8,503 nt of DNA from Bacteroidales bacterium Bact_23 (GTDB lineage Bacteria > Bacteroidota > Bacteroidia > Bacteroidales > Lentimicrobiaceae), in the NCBI GenBank assembly GCA_001603685.1, contig LUZO01000187.1:1-8503 (forward strand). The letters run 5' to 3'. Both the position numbers and the translations under genes were made by a program. Under the pieces are notes generated by a model that made no database searches, was not told the DNA's origin, and saw nothing but the letters and a program-made list of their open reading frames with translations. Shown here one piece after another: positions 1-4,785 of this stretch. Every line of letters begins with the position of its first letter. Positions within the stretch are counted from its first letter, which is position 1.

Positions 1-1
1 A

Positions 2-115
2 ACAGATGCTCAGATAGATAAAAAAGAGAATCTTTCTGAATTTATGTCGTCTAACCTAAAACAACAGGAAGATTCTCTGGTAAGACGGGATAACCAAATT
101 ACGAATTTTTTTTGA
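2..115 (+). CDS. 3' end of an unidentified gene (partial)
   Basis: The frame is open from the left edge of the window to a TGA at 113-115, giving 37 residues of a C-terminus whose start lies outside the window. The residues are polar and charged (for example DKKENLSEFMSSNLKQQ, then a tail ending in NQITNFF), as in a helical C-terminal tail. There is no recognisable motif or catalytic residue, so I cannot name a family. Codons are A/T-rich (GAT, AAA, AAT, CTT, TCT), unlike the G/C-ending codons common in the genes beyond the tRNA. This fits a gene of different origin, possibly part of an element inserted next to the tRNA. The open frame is short enough that it could be chance; the lack of stops in 37 codons of A/T-rich sequence is mild support only. 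Confidence 0.4.
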   Translation, partial: TDAQIDKKENLSEFMSSNLKQQEDSLVRRDNQITNFF

Positions 116-450
116 AATGTACAAGACTTTCACCTGGATTTTGAAAGAAATATTCATTCCCGCATGATAGAACAAGGAAGAAAGATAGGAACAGATCTTT
201 TTCAATGTCGGATAGTGAAGTTATCACAAGCCTGAAATTATCAACTCCGATCAGGGAAGTTGTTAGTCTCCCCCCCAGACCCCCCTCGTCTAACCAATAA
301 CAATTATATTTGTAAAGAAGGTTGTCCAAAGAGGTTAGACCAGCACATACTTTAGTCCGGATTATTCAGTGGGATATTTGAATGACAACGAAATTCAGGG
401 TTCTCATAGAAATACAATTGGATATATAGGTTCAGCAAGCCCATAAAAAC
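116..450. other. A/T-rich gene-free stretch
   Basis: I see no convincing gene here. The only sizeable frame (minus strand, 99-329) needs a TTG start, has no family resemblance, and owes its glycine-rich part to C-runs on the other strand. The stretch holds two C-tracts (C7 at 270-276 and C6 at 280-285, separated by AGA), copies of a GTCTAACC word, and nothing resembling an RNA gene. Hand counts over the first 180 bases give roughly 30-37% GC, well below the protein genes to the right. Confidence 0.5.
286..340. repeat. Inverted repeat GTCTAACC / GGTTAGAC
   Basis: GTCTAACC at 288-295 is matched by its exact reverse complement GGTTAGAC at 333-340, with 37 bases between them. A longer direct copy, TCGTCTAACC, occurs at both 47-56 and 286-295. 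The word therefore appears three times in 300 bases, once inside the partial gene. The function is unknown; binding sites for a regulator or recombinase, or remnants of an element end, are possible. Confidence 0.5.
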
Positions 451-483
451 AAAAAAGCCACAGACCGGAATCCGTGGCTTTTT
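451..483 (-). terminator. Rho-independent terminator after the tRNA
   Basis: On the minus strand, just past the tRNA 3' end, the transcript would read AAAAAGCCAC, a 12-base loop, then GTGGCTTTTTT followed by more T. The GCCAC/GTGGC stem is extended by A-T pairs and ends in a T-tract, the standard intrinsic terminator form. It begins only two bases beyond the mature tRNA, so the tRNA is probably a single-gene transcript. Because the arms carry A-runs on one side and T-runs on the other, it could also work from the plus strand. Confidence 0.8.
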
Positions 484-484
484 G

Positions 485-558
485 TGGGCCCACCTGGACT
501 TGAACCAGGGACCACCTGATTATGAGTCAGGTGCTCTAACCGACTGAGCTATAGGCCC
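485..558 (-). tRNA. tRNA with CAT anticodon, probably tRNA-Ile2
   Basis: Read on the minus strand, the 74 bases fold as a full cloverleaf. The acceptor GGGCCTA pairs with TGGGCCC, the D-arm includes AGCTCAGTCGGTTAGAGC, and the anticodon stem CCTGA/TCAGG encloses loop CTCATAA (anticodon CAT at 522-524). The T-arm contains GGTTCAAGTCC, and the discriminator base is A. CCA is not encoded and must be added. A CAT anticodon could belong to elongator Met, initiator Met or Ile2. The first acceptor pair is G-C, unlike the C1-A72 mismatch of bacterial initiator tRNA. Acceptor pairs C4-G69 and C5-G68 are the features that TilS uses to mark Ile2 for lysidine modification, whereas E. coli elongator Met has U4 and A5. 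I therefore prefer Ile2, which reads AUA. Automatic annotation may well say tRNA-Met. Confidence 0.93.
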
Positions 559-560
559 TT

Positions 561-575
561 GTAGCGAACCGCTAC
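561..575 (-). other. Hairpin in the tRNA 5' leader
   Basis: GTAGCG (561-566), AAC loop, CGCTAC (570-575) form a perfect 6-bp stem in the precursor. It ends two bases before the first base of the mature tRNA. It may protect the leader or shape RNase P access; the role is inferred only from its position. Confidence 0.45.
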
Positions 576-598
576 AATAGTGTCTTTAATTAGGACTG

Positions 599-627
599 CA
601 AAGATACAAAATTTTCAGATTTTGCAA
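599..627 (-). promoter_or_regulatory. Bacteroidota-type promoter for the tRNA
   Basis: On the minus strand TATCTTTG (606-599) is an exact match to the Bacteroidota -7 element TAnnTTTG. A TTG (627-625) lies 18 bases further upstream, matching the -33 element. Transcription would begin near 592, giving a leader of about 34 bases ahead of the mature tRNA. It sits between the tnaA terminator and the tRNA, so the tRNA need not depend on tnaA transcription. Confidence 0.7.
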
Positions 628-653
628 TACTGCAGTGCGATTTTTATTGAATG

Positions 654-691
654 AAAAACCGGCTGCGGGCAAGGGTTCCGGCAGCCGGTTT
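654..691 (-). terminator. Rho-independent terminator after tnaA
   Basis: Eleven-base arms AAACCGGCTGC (656-666) and GCAGCCGGTTT (681-691) are perfectly complementary around a 14-base loop. On the minus strand the hairpin ends in TTTTT (658-654). It lies about 20 bases beyond the tnaA stop codon and separates tnaA from the tRNA promoter. Confidence 0.9.
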
Positions 692-709
692 CTGCTTATG
701 GCTGAAGCC

Positions 710-2086
710 TTACACCTTAGCAAGATCCACGGTAAAGTGGCGCATAATGGGGGCTTCGTTTACAATTTTCAGTCCTTTTACAATGCTGTGGCGGCGTTCG
801 TACACATTGGCCAGGGCAGCGGCGATATAATCCATATGGTTGTTGGTATATACCCTGCGCGGGATGGCCAGCCTCAGCAGTTCAAGATCCGGATAGCGGT
901 TTTCCCTGGTTACCGGGTCGCGGTCGGCAAGCAGCGCTCCGATCTCCACGCCACGAATACCGGCCTCAATATAAAGCTCAACGGCCAGTGTCTGCGCCTG
1001 GAACTGCTCTTTCGGCAGATGCGACAAAAAGCGCTTGGCATCCACAAAGATGGCATGGCCGCCAAACGGATGCTGAACGGGAACGCCGTATTCTGCCAGC
1101 TTCTGTCCGAGGTAGGCCACCTGGCTGATGCGGGTATCCAGATAATCGTACTCGGTGCCTTCGCGCAGGCCCTGTGCCAGTGCATTCATATCCCTGCCCG
1201 AAAGTCCGCCGTAGGTAAGATAGCCTTCGTACATAATGTTGAAAACGGAAGCCTTGTCATACAGCTCTTTACTCCGCATGGCCGTAAATCCGCCGATATT
1301 CACAATGGCGTCCTTTTTACTGCTCATGGTCATGGAATCGGCATGGCTGAACATTTCCAGAACAATTTCGCGGATGGTTTTATCGGCATAGCCGGGTTCG
1401 CGTTTCTTGATGAAATAAGCGTTTTCAGCGAATCGGGCCGAATCGAACATCAGTTTGGCGCCGTATTTATCGGCAAGTTTCCGTACGGCTTTGATGTTCT
1501 CCATCGAAACGGGCTGCCCGCCCGATGAGTTGTTGGTAAGTGTAACCACCACAAAGGGAATCTTTTCCTGGGGTGTATCCTTCAGGATTTTTTCCAGTTT
1601 ATTCAGGTCGATGTTGCCTTTGAAGGGGTGTTCGACTGTGGTATCGAAAGCCTCATCGATGGTGCAGTCGATGGCGGTTGCCTTGCGGTATTCAATATGT
1701 CCCTTGGTGGTATCGAAGTGGGAGTTTCCCGGAACAACATCACCGGCCTTAACCAGTACCGAGAAAAGGACATTTTCGGCAGCCCTTCCCTGGTGGGTCG
1801 GCAGGAAATGGTCGAAACCCAGGATCTCCTTAATGGTATTTTTCATTTTGAAGTATGAGGAAGCGCCGGCATAACTCTCGTCGCCCAGCATCATTTCGCT
1901 CCACTGCCGGTCGCTCATGGCGCCGGTTCCCGAATCGGTAAGCAGGTCGATAAATACCTGATCACTTTTCAGCTTGAATAGATTGTAGTTGGCTTCCTTA
2001 ATCCACTGTTCGCGTTCTTCGCGGGTGCTGCGGCGGATAGGCTCCACCATTTTTATTTTATACGATTCTGCAAATGGTAATTCCAT
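710..2086 (-). CDS. tnaA: Tryptophanase (tryptophan indole-lyase)
   Basis: This 458-residue protein is a PLP-dependent beta-eliminating lyase that splits L-tryptophan into indole, pyruvate and ammonia in the cytoplasm. E. coli TnaA has 471 residues. Motifs seen in order: DLLTDSGTGA (48-57); DESYAG with Tyr72; PTHQGR (96-101); FDTTKGH with Asp125; NNSSGGQPVS (185-194); the cofactor-binding MFDSAR (Asp215, Arg218); SSKKDA with the presumed Schiff-base lysine at 258; and IPRRVYT (409-415), carrying the arginine that holds the substrate carboxylate. The close relative tyrosine phenol-lyase is argued against by three positions known to separate the two enzymes: Asp125 (Thr in TPL), Ile382 in VEIGA (Arg in TPL), and His450 in MRHFT (Phe in TPL). 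All three are the tryptophanase residue. The ATG at 2086 has an A/T-rich leader without Shine-Dalgarno. Upstream lie a strong promoter and a structured leader. Tryptophanase is well supported; substrate range is not tested. Confidence 0.94.
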   Translation of the reverse strand: MELPFAESYKIKMVEPIRRSTREEREQWIKEANYNLFKLKSDQVFIDLLTDSGTGAMSDRQWSEMMLGDESYAGASSYFKMKNTIKEILGFDHFLPTHQGRAAENVLFSVLVKAGDVVPGNSHFDTTKGHIEYRKATAIDCTIDEAFDTTVEHPFKGNIDLNKLEKILKDTPQEKIPFVVVTLTNNSSGGQPVSMENIKAVRKLADKYGAKLMFDSARFAENAYFIKKREPGYADKTIREIVLEMFSHADSMTMSSKKDAIVNIGGFTAMRSKELYDKASVFNIMYEGYLTYGGLSGRDMNALAQGLREGTEYDYLDTRISQVAYLGQKLAEYGVPVQHPFGGHAIFVDAKRFLSHLPKEQFQAQTLAVELYIEAGIRGVEIGALLADRDPVTRENRYPDLELLRLAIPRRVYTNNHMDYIAAALANVYERRHSIVKGLKIVNEAPIMRHFTVDLAKV

Positions 2087-2090
2087 GACA

Positions 2091-2123
2091 ATTGAAAATT
2101 AAAAATTGAAAAAATATTGAAAA
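2091..2123. repeat. Triple ATTGAAAA repeat in front of tnaA
   Basis: ATTGAAAA occurs at 2091-2098, 2105-2112 and 2116-2123. In the tnaA transcript this is a U-rich run with three UUUUCAAU units directly before the start codon. Such a run leaves the start codon unstructured, as is common in Bacteroidota, and supplies the T-rich tail behind the leader hairpin. Confidence 0.6.
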
Positions 2124-2130
2124 AGAGGGG

Positions 2131-2146
2131 CGTCAGTTACCTGACG
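2131..2146 (-). promoter_or_regulatory. Leader hairpin before tnaA, possible attenuator
   Basis: In the transcript CGUCAG and CUGACG form a perfect 6-bp stem closed by GUAA, a GNRA-type tetraloop. After the stem come CCCCTC and a T-rich run, so it could act as a weak intrinsic terminator. The UAA of the upstream short frame occupies the last three bases of the loop. A ribosome finishing that frame would therefore open the stem. The spacing to the T-run is longer than in an ideal terminator, so attenuation is a hypothesis. Confidence 0.45.
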
Positions 2147-2244
2147 GGTTGGGTATATATAATAAGGTATTCGTCCCGGTTTTTGATGTTGCGGAAGATG
2201 GTTTTGGAAGTAAGCCGGAAATGAGGTATCCGATACATAATCAT
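2137..2244 (-). CDS. Possible 35-residue leader peptide upstream of tnaA
   Basis: This frame starts ATG ATT ATG about 8 bases after the predicted transcription start and runs 35 codons to a TAA at 2139-2137. It ends 50 bases before the tnaA ATG and is out of frame with it. By hand count, codon third positions are G or C in about 20 of 35, against roughly 11 at second and 14 at first positions, a pattern like coding sequence at this genome's composition. The peptide is basic (for example HFRLTSKTIFRNIKNRDE) and contains no tryptophan. It has a faint likeness to E. coli TnaC (TSK, Phe, Asn-Ile), but TnaC relies on a Trp that is absent here. It could be a leader peptide sensing translation, an unrelated small protein, or chance. 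The short distance from the promoter would make initiation at Met1 nearly leaderless; Met3 is the alternative. Confidence 0.35.
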   Translation of the reverse strand: MIMYRIPHFRLTSKTIFRNIKNRDEYLIIYTQPVR

Positions 2245-2258
2245 CTGCTTGTTGCGGC

Positions 2259-2288
2259 CAAAAATAAAGCATTTTTTATAAATGCAAA
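2259..2288 (-). promoter_or_regulatory. Bacteroidota-type promoter for tnaA
   Basis: On the minus strand TATTTTTG (2266-2259) matches TAnnTTTG exactly, and TTTG (2288-2285) lies 18 bases upstream of it, matching both elements of the phylum's housekeeping promoter. Transcription would start near 2252, leaving a leader of about 165 bases before the tnaA ATG. That length leaves room for leader-based control. Confidence 0.7.
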
Positions 2289-2341
2289 ATTTTTAATGGT
2301 TTTTTTCAGATTTATTCAGTTGAAAGTGAGATCAGGAAGAT

Positions 2342-2398
2342 GTTGAATTACGGGAAAACAGCTCCGAAGCAGCGGCATTACGGATGAAACAATTCAAC
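2342..2398. repeat. 8-bp inverted repeat GTTGAATT / AATTCAAC
   Basis: GTTGAATT (2342-2349) and AATTCAAC (2391-2398) are exact reverse complements flanking 41 bases. The interior includes a small GCT-CCGA-AGC hairpin. It lies upstream of the tnaA promoter and ahead of the plus-strand electron-transfer genes. It could be a protein-binding pair or the closing stem of an RNA fold. Confidence 0.4.
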
Positions 2399-2416
2399 CG
2401 ATATAAACTCTGGCTC

Positions 2417-2458
2417 CGGGGAGCGGCCTTATCACTTGCAAAAAATAAGGCTGCCCCG
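2417..2458. other. Long stable hairpin in the divergent intergenic region
   Basis: GCGGCCTTAT (2423-2432) pairs with ATAAGGCTGC (2445-2454) as a 10-bp stem with one G-T pair and a 12-base loop. Skipping A2422, GGG (2419-2421) pairs with CCC (2455-2457), bringing the stem to 13 bp. Neither side ends in a T-tract, so it is not an ordinary terminator. A competing small stem, GCTCC-GG-GGAGC, overlaps the left arm. I found no clear promoter for the plus-strand genes between here and 2607 (only a partial TATCTTG at 2570-2576). The stretch 2289-2606 otherwise holds no gene I can support. Confidence 0.5.
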
Positions 2459-2606
2459 ATGGAACTGTTCATGACCATTATCCCACCCTTTTCCCGGCTC
2501 CCCATACATTCAGGTATTTAGATACAGTAAAAATAGCGGTACGCCTTAAATTCCTGCTGAACTATTTCATATCTTGCATGGACTTTTCACCATAAAAATA
2601 TTTTAT

Positions 2607-3896
2607 ATGGCAAAGCAAATCATATTTATCCTGGCGCTACTGACAACGCTTGGCGTGTTTGCCTACACCATGCGCCGGATTTTCAGCTTCTTCAGGCTTA
2701 CCAAACCCTTCCCGCTCAACGACTGGGGCAAGCGCATAAAGGTAACCCTGAAAGTTGCCATCGCCCAGTCGCGTATTTTCAGGTTTCCCGGGCCGGGATT
2801 GGCACATGCGCTGGTATTCTGGGGTTTTATGGTTATTACCCTGGGCAGCATCGAGATGGTGATTGACGGCGTTTTCGGGTTGCACCGCAGCATGTCGGCA
2901 ACCGGCTGGTTTTACGATTTTGTGATGGCCTCAGGCGATATTATGGCCTATGTGGTGCTGATTTCCATCGTGATATTCCTGATCCGCAGGCTGTTTATGC
3001 ACATCGGCAGGTTCTACGGCATCGAAATGCAGAAGAAATCGAAACTCGATGCGCTGATCGCCCTCGGTATCATTCTGCTGCTGATGGTCTCCCTTGCCGG
3101 AATCAACCTCAGTTATGTCCAAATGCATCCTGAAGGATATGCAGGATTCTATCCGGTAAGCGCAAAGCTCGCCCCCGTTCTTTTCGGCGAAGGCAGGGAT
3201 CTGTATGTGCTGCACGAGATAAGCTGGTGGTCGCACATACTGCTGATTTTTATTTTTGCCAACATTCTTCCCTACTCCAAGCATTTTCATGTATTTACCT
3301 CCATTCCGAATGTGCTGCTGAGCCGGCTGGAGCCGCTTGGCCAGCTGCCGAATATGGAAAGCGTTACCAATGAGGTAAAGCTGATGATGAACCCCGATAC
3401 CGCTTTTGCGGCCGCTCCCGAAGGTGCCGCCGCGCCATCCCGCTTCGGCGTAAAGGATGTTGAAGATGTTACCTGGAAGAACTATCTGGATTCGCTTGCC
3501 TGTACCGAATGCGGCCGCTGCACTTCCGTTTGTCCGGCAAATATTACGGGCAAAAAACTCTCGCCCCGCAAGATATTTGTTGACCTCAGGGCGAGAATGA
3601 AGGAGAAAGGCCCCGGGCTGGTAAAGGATGGCAGCTATGACGACGGCAAATCTTTGGTGCGCGATTACATCAGCGAAGAGGAACTGTGGGCCTGCACCAC
3701 CTGCAATGCCTGCGCCCGCGAGTGCCCCATCAACATCAACCATCCCACCCTGATTATCGATATGAGGCGTTACCTGGTAATGGAAGAGGCGGCCGTTCCC
3801 CCGCCACTGGCAACCATGCTGCAGAACATCCAGAACAACGGCGCTCCCTGGCAGTATTCGTCCGAAGACAGGATGAAATGGGCTGAGCTGCTTTAA
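2607..3896 (+). CDS. Membrane cytochrome-b-like / HdrC-type ferredoxin fusion protein
   Basis: This 429-residue protein joins a NarI-like membrane domain to a ferredoxin domain. Five hydrophobic segments are visible at about 3-20, 66-86, 110-128, 148-167 and 206-223. Histidines near their ends (67, 203, 210, 226, 228) are candidates for heme b ligands. The cytoplasmic part has two CxxCxxCxxxCP motifs (Cys299, 302, 305, 309 and Cys363, 366, 369, 373), which bind two [4Fe-4S] clusters as in HdrC. Between domains is an Ala-rich linker (AFAAAPEGAAAP). Families with this architecture (DsrM/DsrK, HmeC/HmeD, and the ETF:menaquinone oxidoreductase of syntrophic bacteria) move electrons between soluble partners and membrane quinone; the next gene supplies the HdrD-like half. 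I chose ATG 2607: an in-frame TTG at 2574 would add 11 residues but overlaps a possible -7 element, while ATG has the usual A/T-rich leader. The physiological donor is not shown by the sequence. Confidence 0.88.
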   Translation: MAKQIIFILALLTTLGVFAYTMRRIFSFFRLTKPFPLNDWGKRIKVTLKVAIAQSRIFRFPGPGLAHALVFWGFMVITLGSIEMVIDGVFGLHRSMSATGWFYDFVMASGDIMAYVVLISIVIFLIRRLFMHIGRFYGIEMQKKSKLDALIALGIILLLMVSLAGINLSYVQMHPEGYAGFYPVSAKLAPVLFGEGRDLYVLHEISWWSHILLIFIFANILPYSKHFHVFTSIPNVLLSRLEPLGQLPNMESVTNEVKLMMNPDTAFAAAPEGAAAPSRFGVKDVEDVTWKNYLDSLACTECGRCTSVCPANITGKKLSPRKIFVDLRARMKEKGPGLVKDGSYDDGKSLVRDYISEEELWACTTCNACARECPININHPTLIIDMRRYLVMEEAAVPPPLATMLQNIQNNGAPWQYSSEDRMKWAELL

Positions 3897-3929
3897 AAAC
3901 CGGAATTTACGAACAGAAAAAACAGAGAA

Positions 3930-4721
3930 ATGAGCAATATACAAGTACCTGTGATGGCTGAGGCAGCAGCCCGTGGCGAAAAGCCCGAATACCTGTTCTG
4001 GGTTGGCTGCGCCGGAGCTTTCGATGAGCGATATCAGAAAGTTACCCGTGCCTTTGTCAAACTGCTGCACCACGCAGGAGTCAGCTATGCCGTTCTTGGA
4101 AAGGAGGAGACCTGCAACGGTGATCCCGCACGCAGGGCCGGCGACGAGATGACCTTTCAGATGCAGGCGCTCACGGTGATTGAAACCTTTAAGGCGTATG
4201 AAGTTACGAAGATCATCACCTGCTGCCCCCACTGTTTCAACATCTTCAAAAACGAATACCCCGATCTCGGCGGCCGGTACGAGGTAACGCACCACTCGCA
4301 GTTCCTGAAGCAGCTTGTGGAGGAAGGAAAGATAAAGGCCGATCCGAAGATATTCAGCAACAATACCATTGTTTACCACGACCCCTGTTACCTGGGGCGG
4401 GGCAACGGCGAATATGAGTCGTCGCGCGAAGTGATTGCCGCTTTGCAGTCGAAAACCACCGAAATGCCGCGGAACAGAAGCAAGGCTTTCTGCTGTGGTG
4501 CGGGAGGCGCACAGATGTTCAAGGAGGCCGAACCCGGAAAGAAAGAGGTTAGCACAGAACGCACCGAAGAGGCCCTGGCTACCGGCGCCGATATCGTAGC
4601 CACCGCATGTCCCTTCTGCATGACGATGCTTACCGACGGAATCAAGTTTAAAAACAAGGAAGAAGAGGTAAAGAACTACGACATCGCCGAATTGCTGGTC
4701 ATGTCGCTCGGAATTCAGTAA
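3930..4721 (+). CDS. HdrD-like CCG-domain (Fe-S)-binding protein
   Basis: This 263-residue soluble protein has two cysteine-rich CCG domains, the catalytic module of heterodisulfide-reductase-type proteins. The first holds Cys27 (WVGCAGAFD), Cys62 (TCNGDPARRAGDE) and CCPHC at 98-102. The second holds Cys153 (HDPCYLGRGN), Cys188-Cys189 (CCGAGG) and CPFC at 227-230. The second is complete for an HdrB-type noncubane [4Fe-4S] site; in the first the double Cys is replaced by Cys-Asn, a form I recall as usual in the CTGDPARR-type proteins of this family. There is no signal peptide or membrane segment, so it should dock on the cytoplasmic face of the preceding membrane protein. The two genes are 33 bases apart on the same strand without a terminator between them and are almost certainly an operon. 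Likely job: passing electrons between a soluble donor, perhaps ETF, and the membrane cytochrome. No etf gene is in the window. Confidence 0.88.
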   Translation: MSNIQVPVMAEAAARGEKPEYLFWVGCAGAFDERYQKVTRAFVKLLHHAGVSYAVLGKEETCNGDPARRAGDEMTFQMQALTVIETFKAYEVTKIITCCPHCFNIFKNEYPDLGGRYEVTHHSQFLKQLVEEGKIKADPKIFSNNTIVYHDPCYLGRGNGEYESSREVIAALQSKTTEMPRNRSKAFCCGAGGAQMFKEAEPGKKEVSTERTEEALATGADIVATACPFCMTMLTDGIKFKNKEEEVKNYDIAELLVMSLGIQ

Positions 4722-4742
4722 CCGAAGCCTTTGAGCCGGCCC

Positions 4743-4770
4743 CGCATCTCCGCCGTTAAGCGGATGGGCG
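4743..4770. terminator. Weak hairpin between convergent genes
   Basis: TCCGC (4749-4753) and GCGGA (4760-4764) form a 5-bp stem with a CGTTAA loop, with an outer CGC/GCG helix (4743-4745 and 4768-4770) after an internal mismatch. It lies in the 64-base gap where the (Fe-S)-binding gene and the arginase-like gene meet end to end. There is no T-tract on either strand, so an intrinsic terminator is doubtful. Confidence 0.3.
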
Positions 4771-4785
4771 TTCCGCCATCTGACC

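Noticed and set aside
270..285. G-quadruplex on the minus strand from the G6/G7 runs
   Set aside because: Only two G-runs are present; a standard quadruplex needs four separate tracts.
99..329. 76-codon minus-strand frame in the A/T-rich left end
   Set aside because: It needs a TTG start, has no recognisable family, and its Gly-rich part comes from C-tracts on the opposite strand.
635..1528. 297-codon plus-strand frame
   Set aside because: It is antisense to tnaA, begins inside the tnaA terminator, and has no family resemblance; tnaA on the other strand is certain.
710..2086. Tyrosine phenol-lyase as the identity of the PLP lyase
   Set aside because: Asp125, Ile382 and His450 are the tryptophanase residues where TPL has Thr, Arg and Phe.
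2149..2346. 65-codon plus-strand frame in the intergenic region
   Set aside because: It needs a TTG start and runs across the tnaA promoter and leader; the composition is explained by those elements.
2574..2606. Upstream TTG start for the membrane iron-sulfur protein
   Set aside because: It would add 11 residues from a TTG that overlaps a possible -7 element; the ATG at 2607 gives the normal hydrophobic N-terminus.
2931..4379. 482-codon minus-strand frame
   Set aside because: It is the antisense shadow of the two iron-sulfur genes, whose cysteine motifs are unmistakable.
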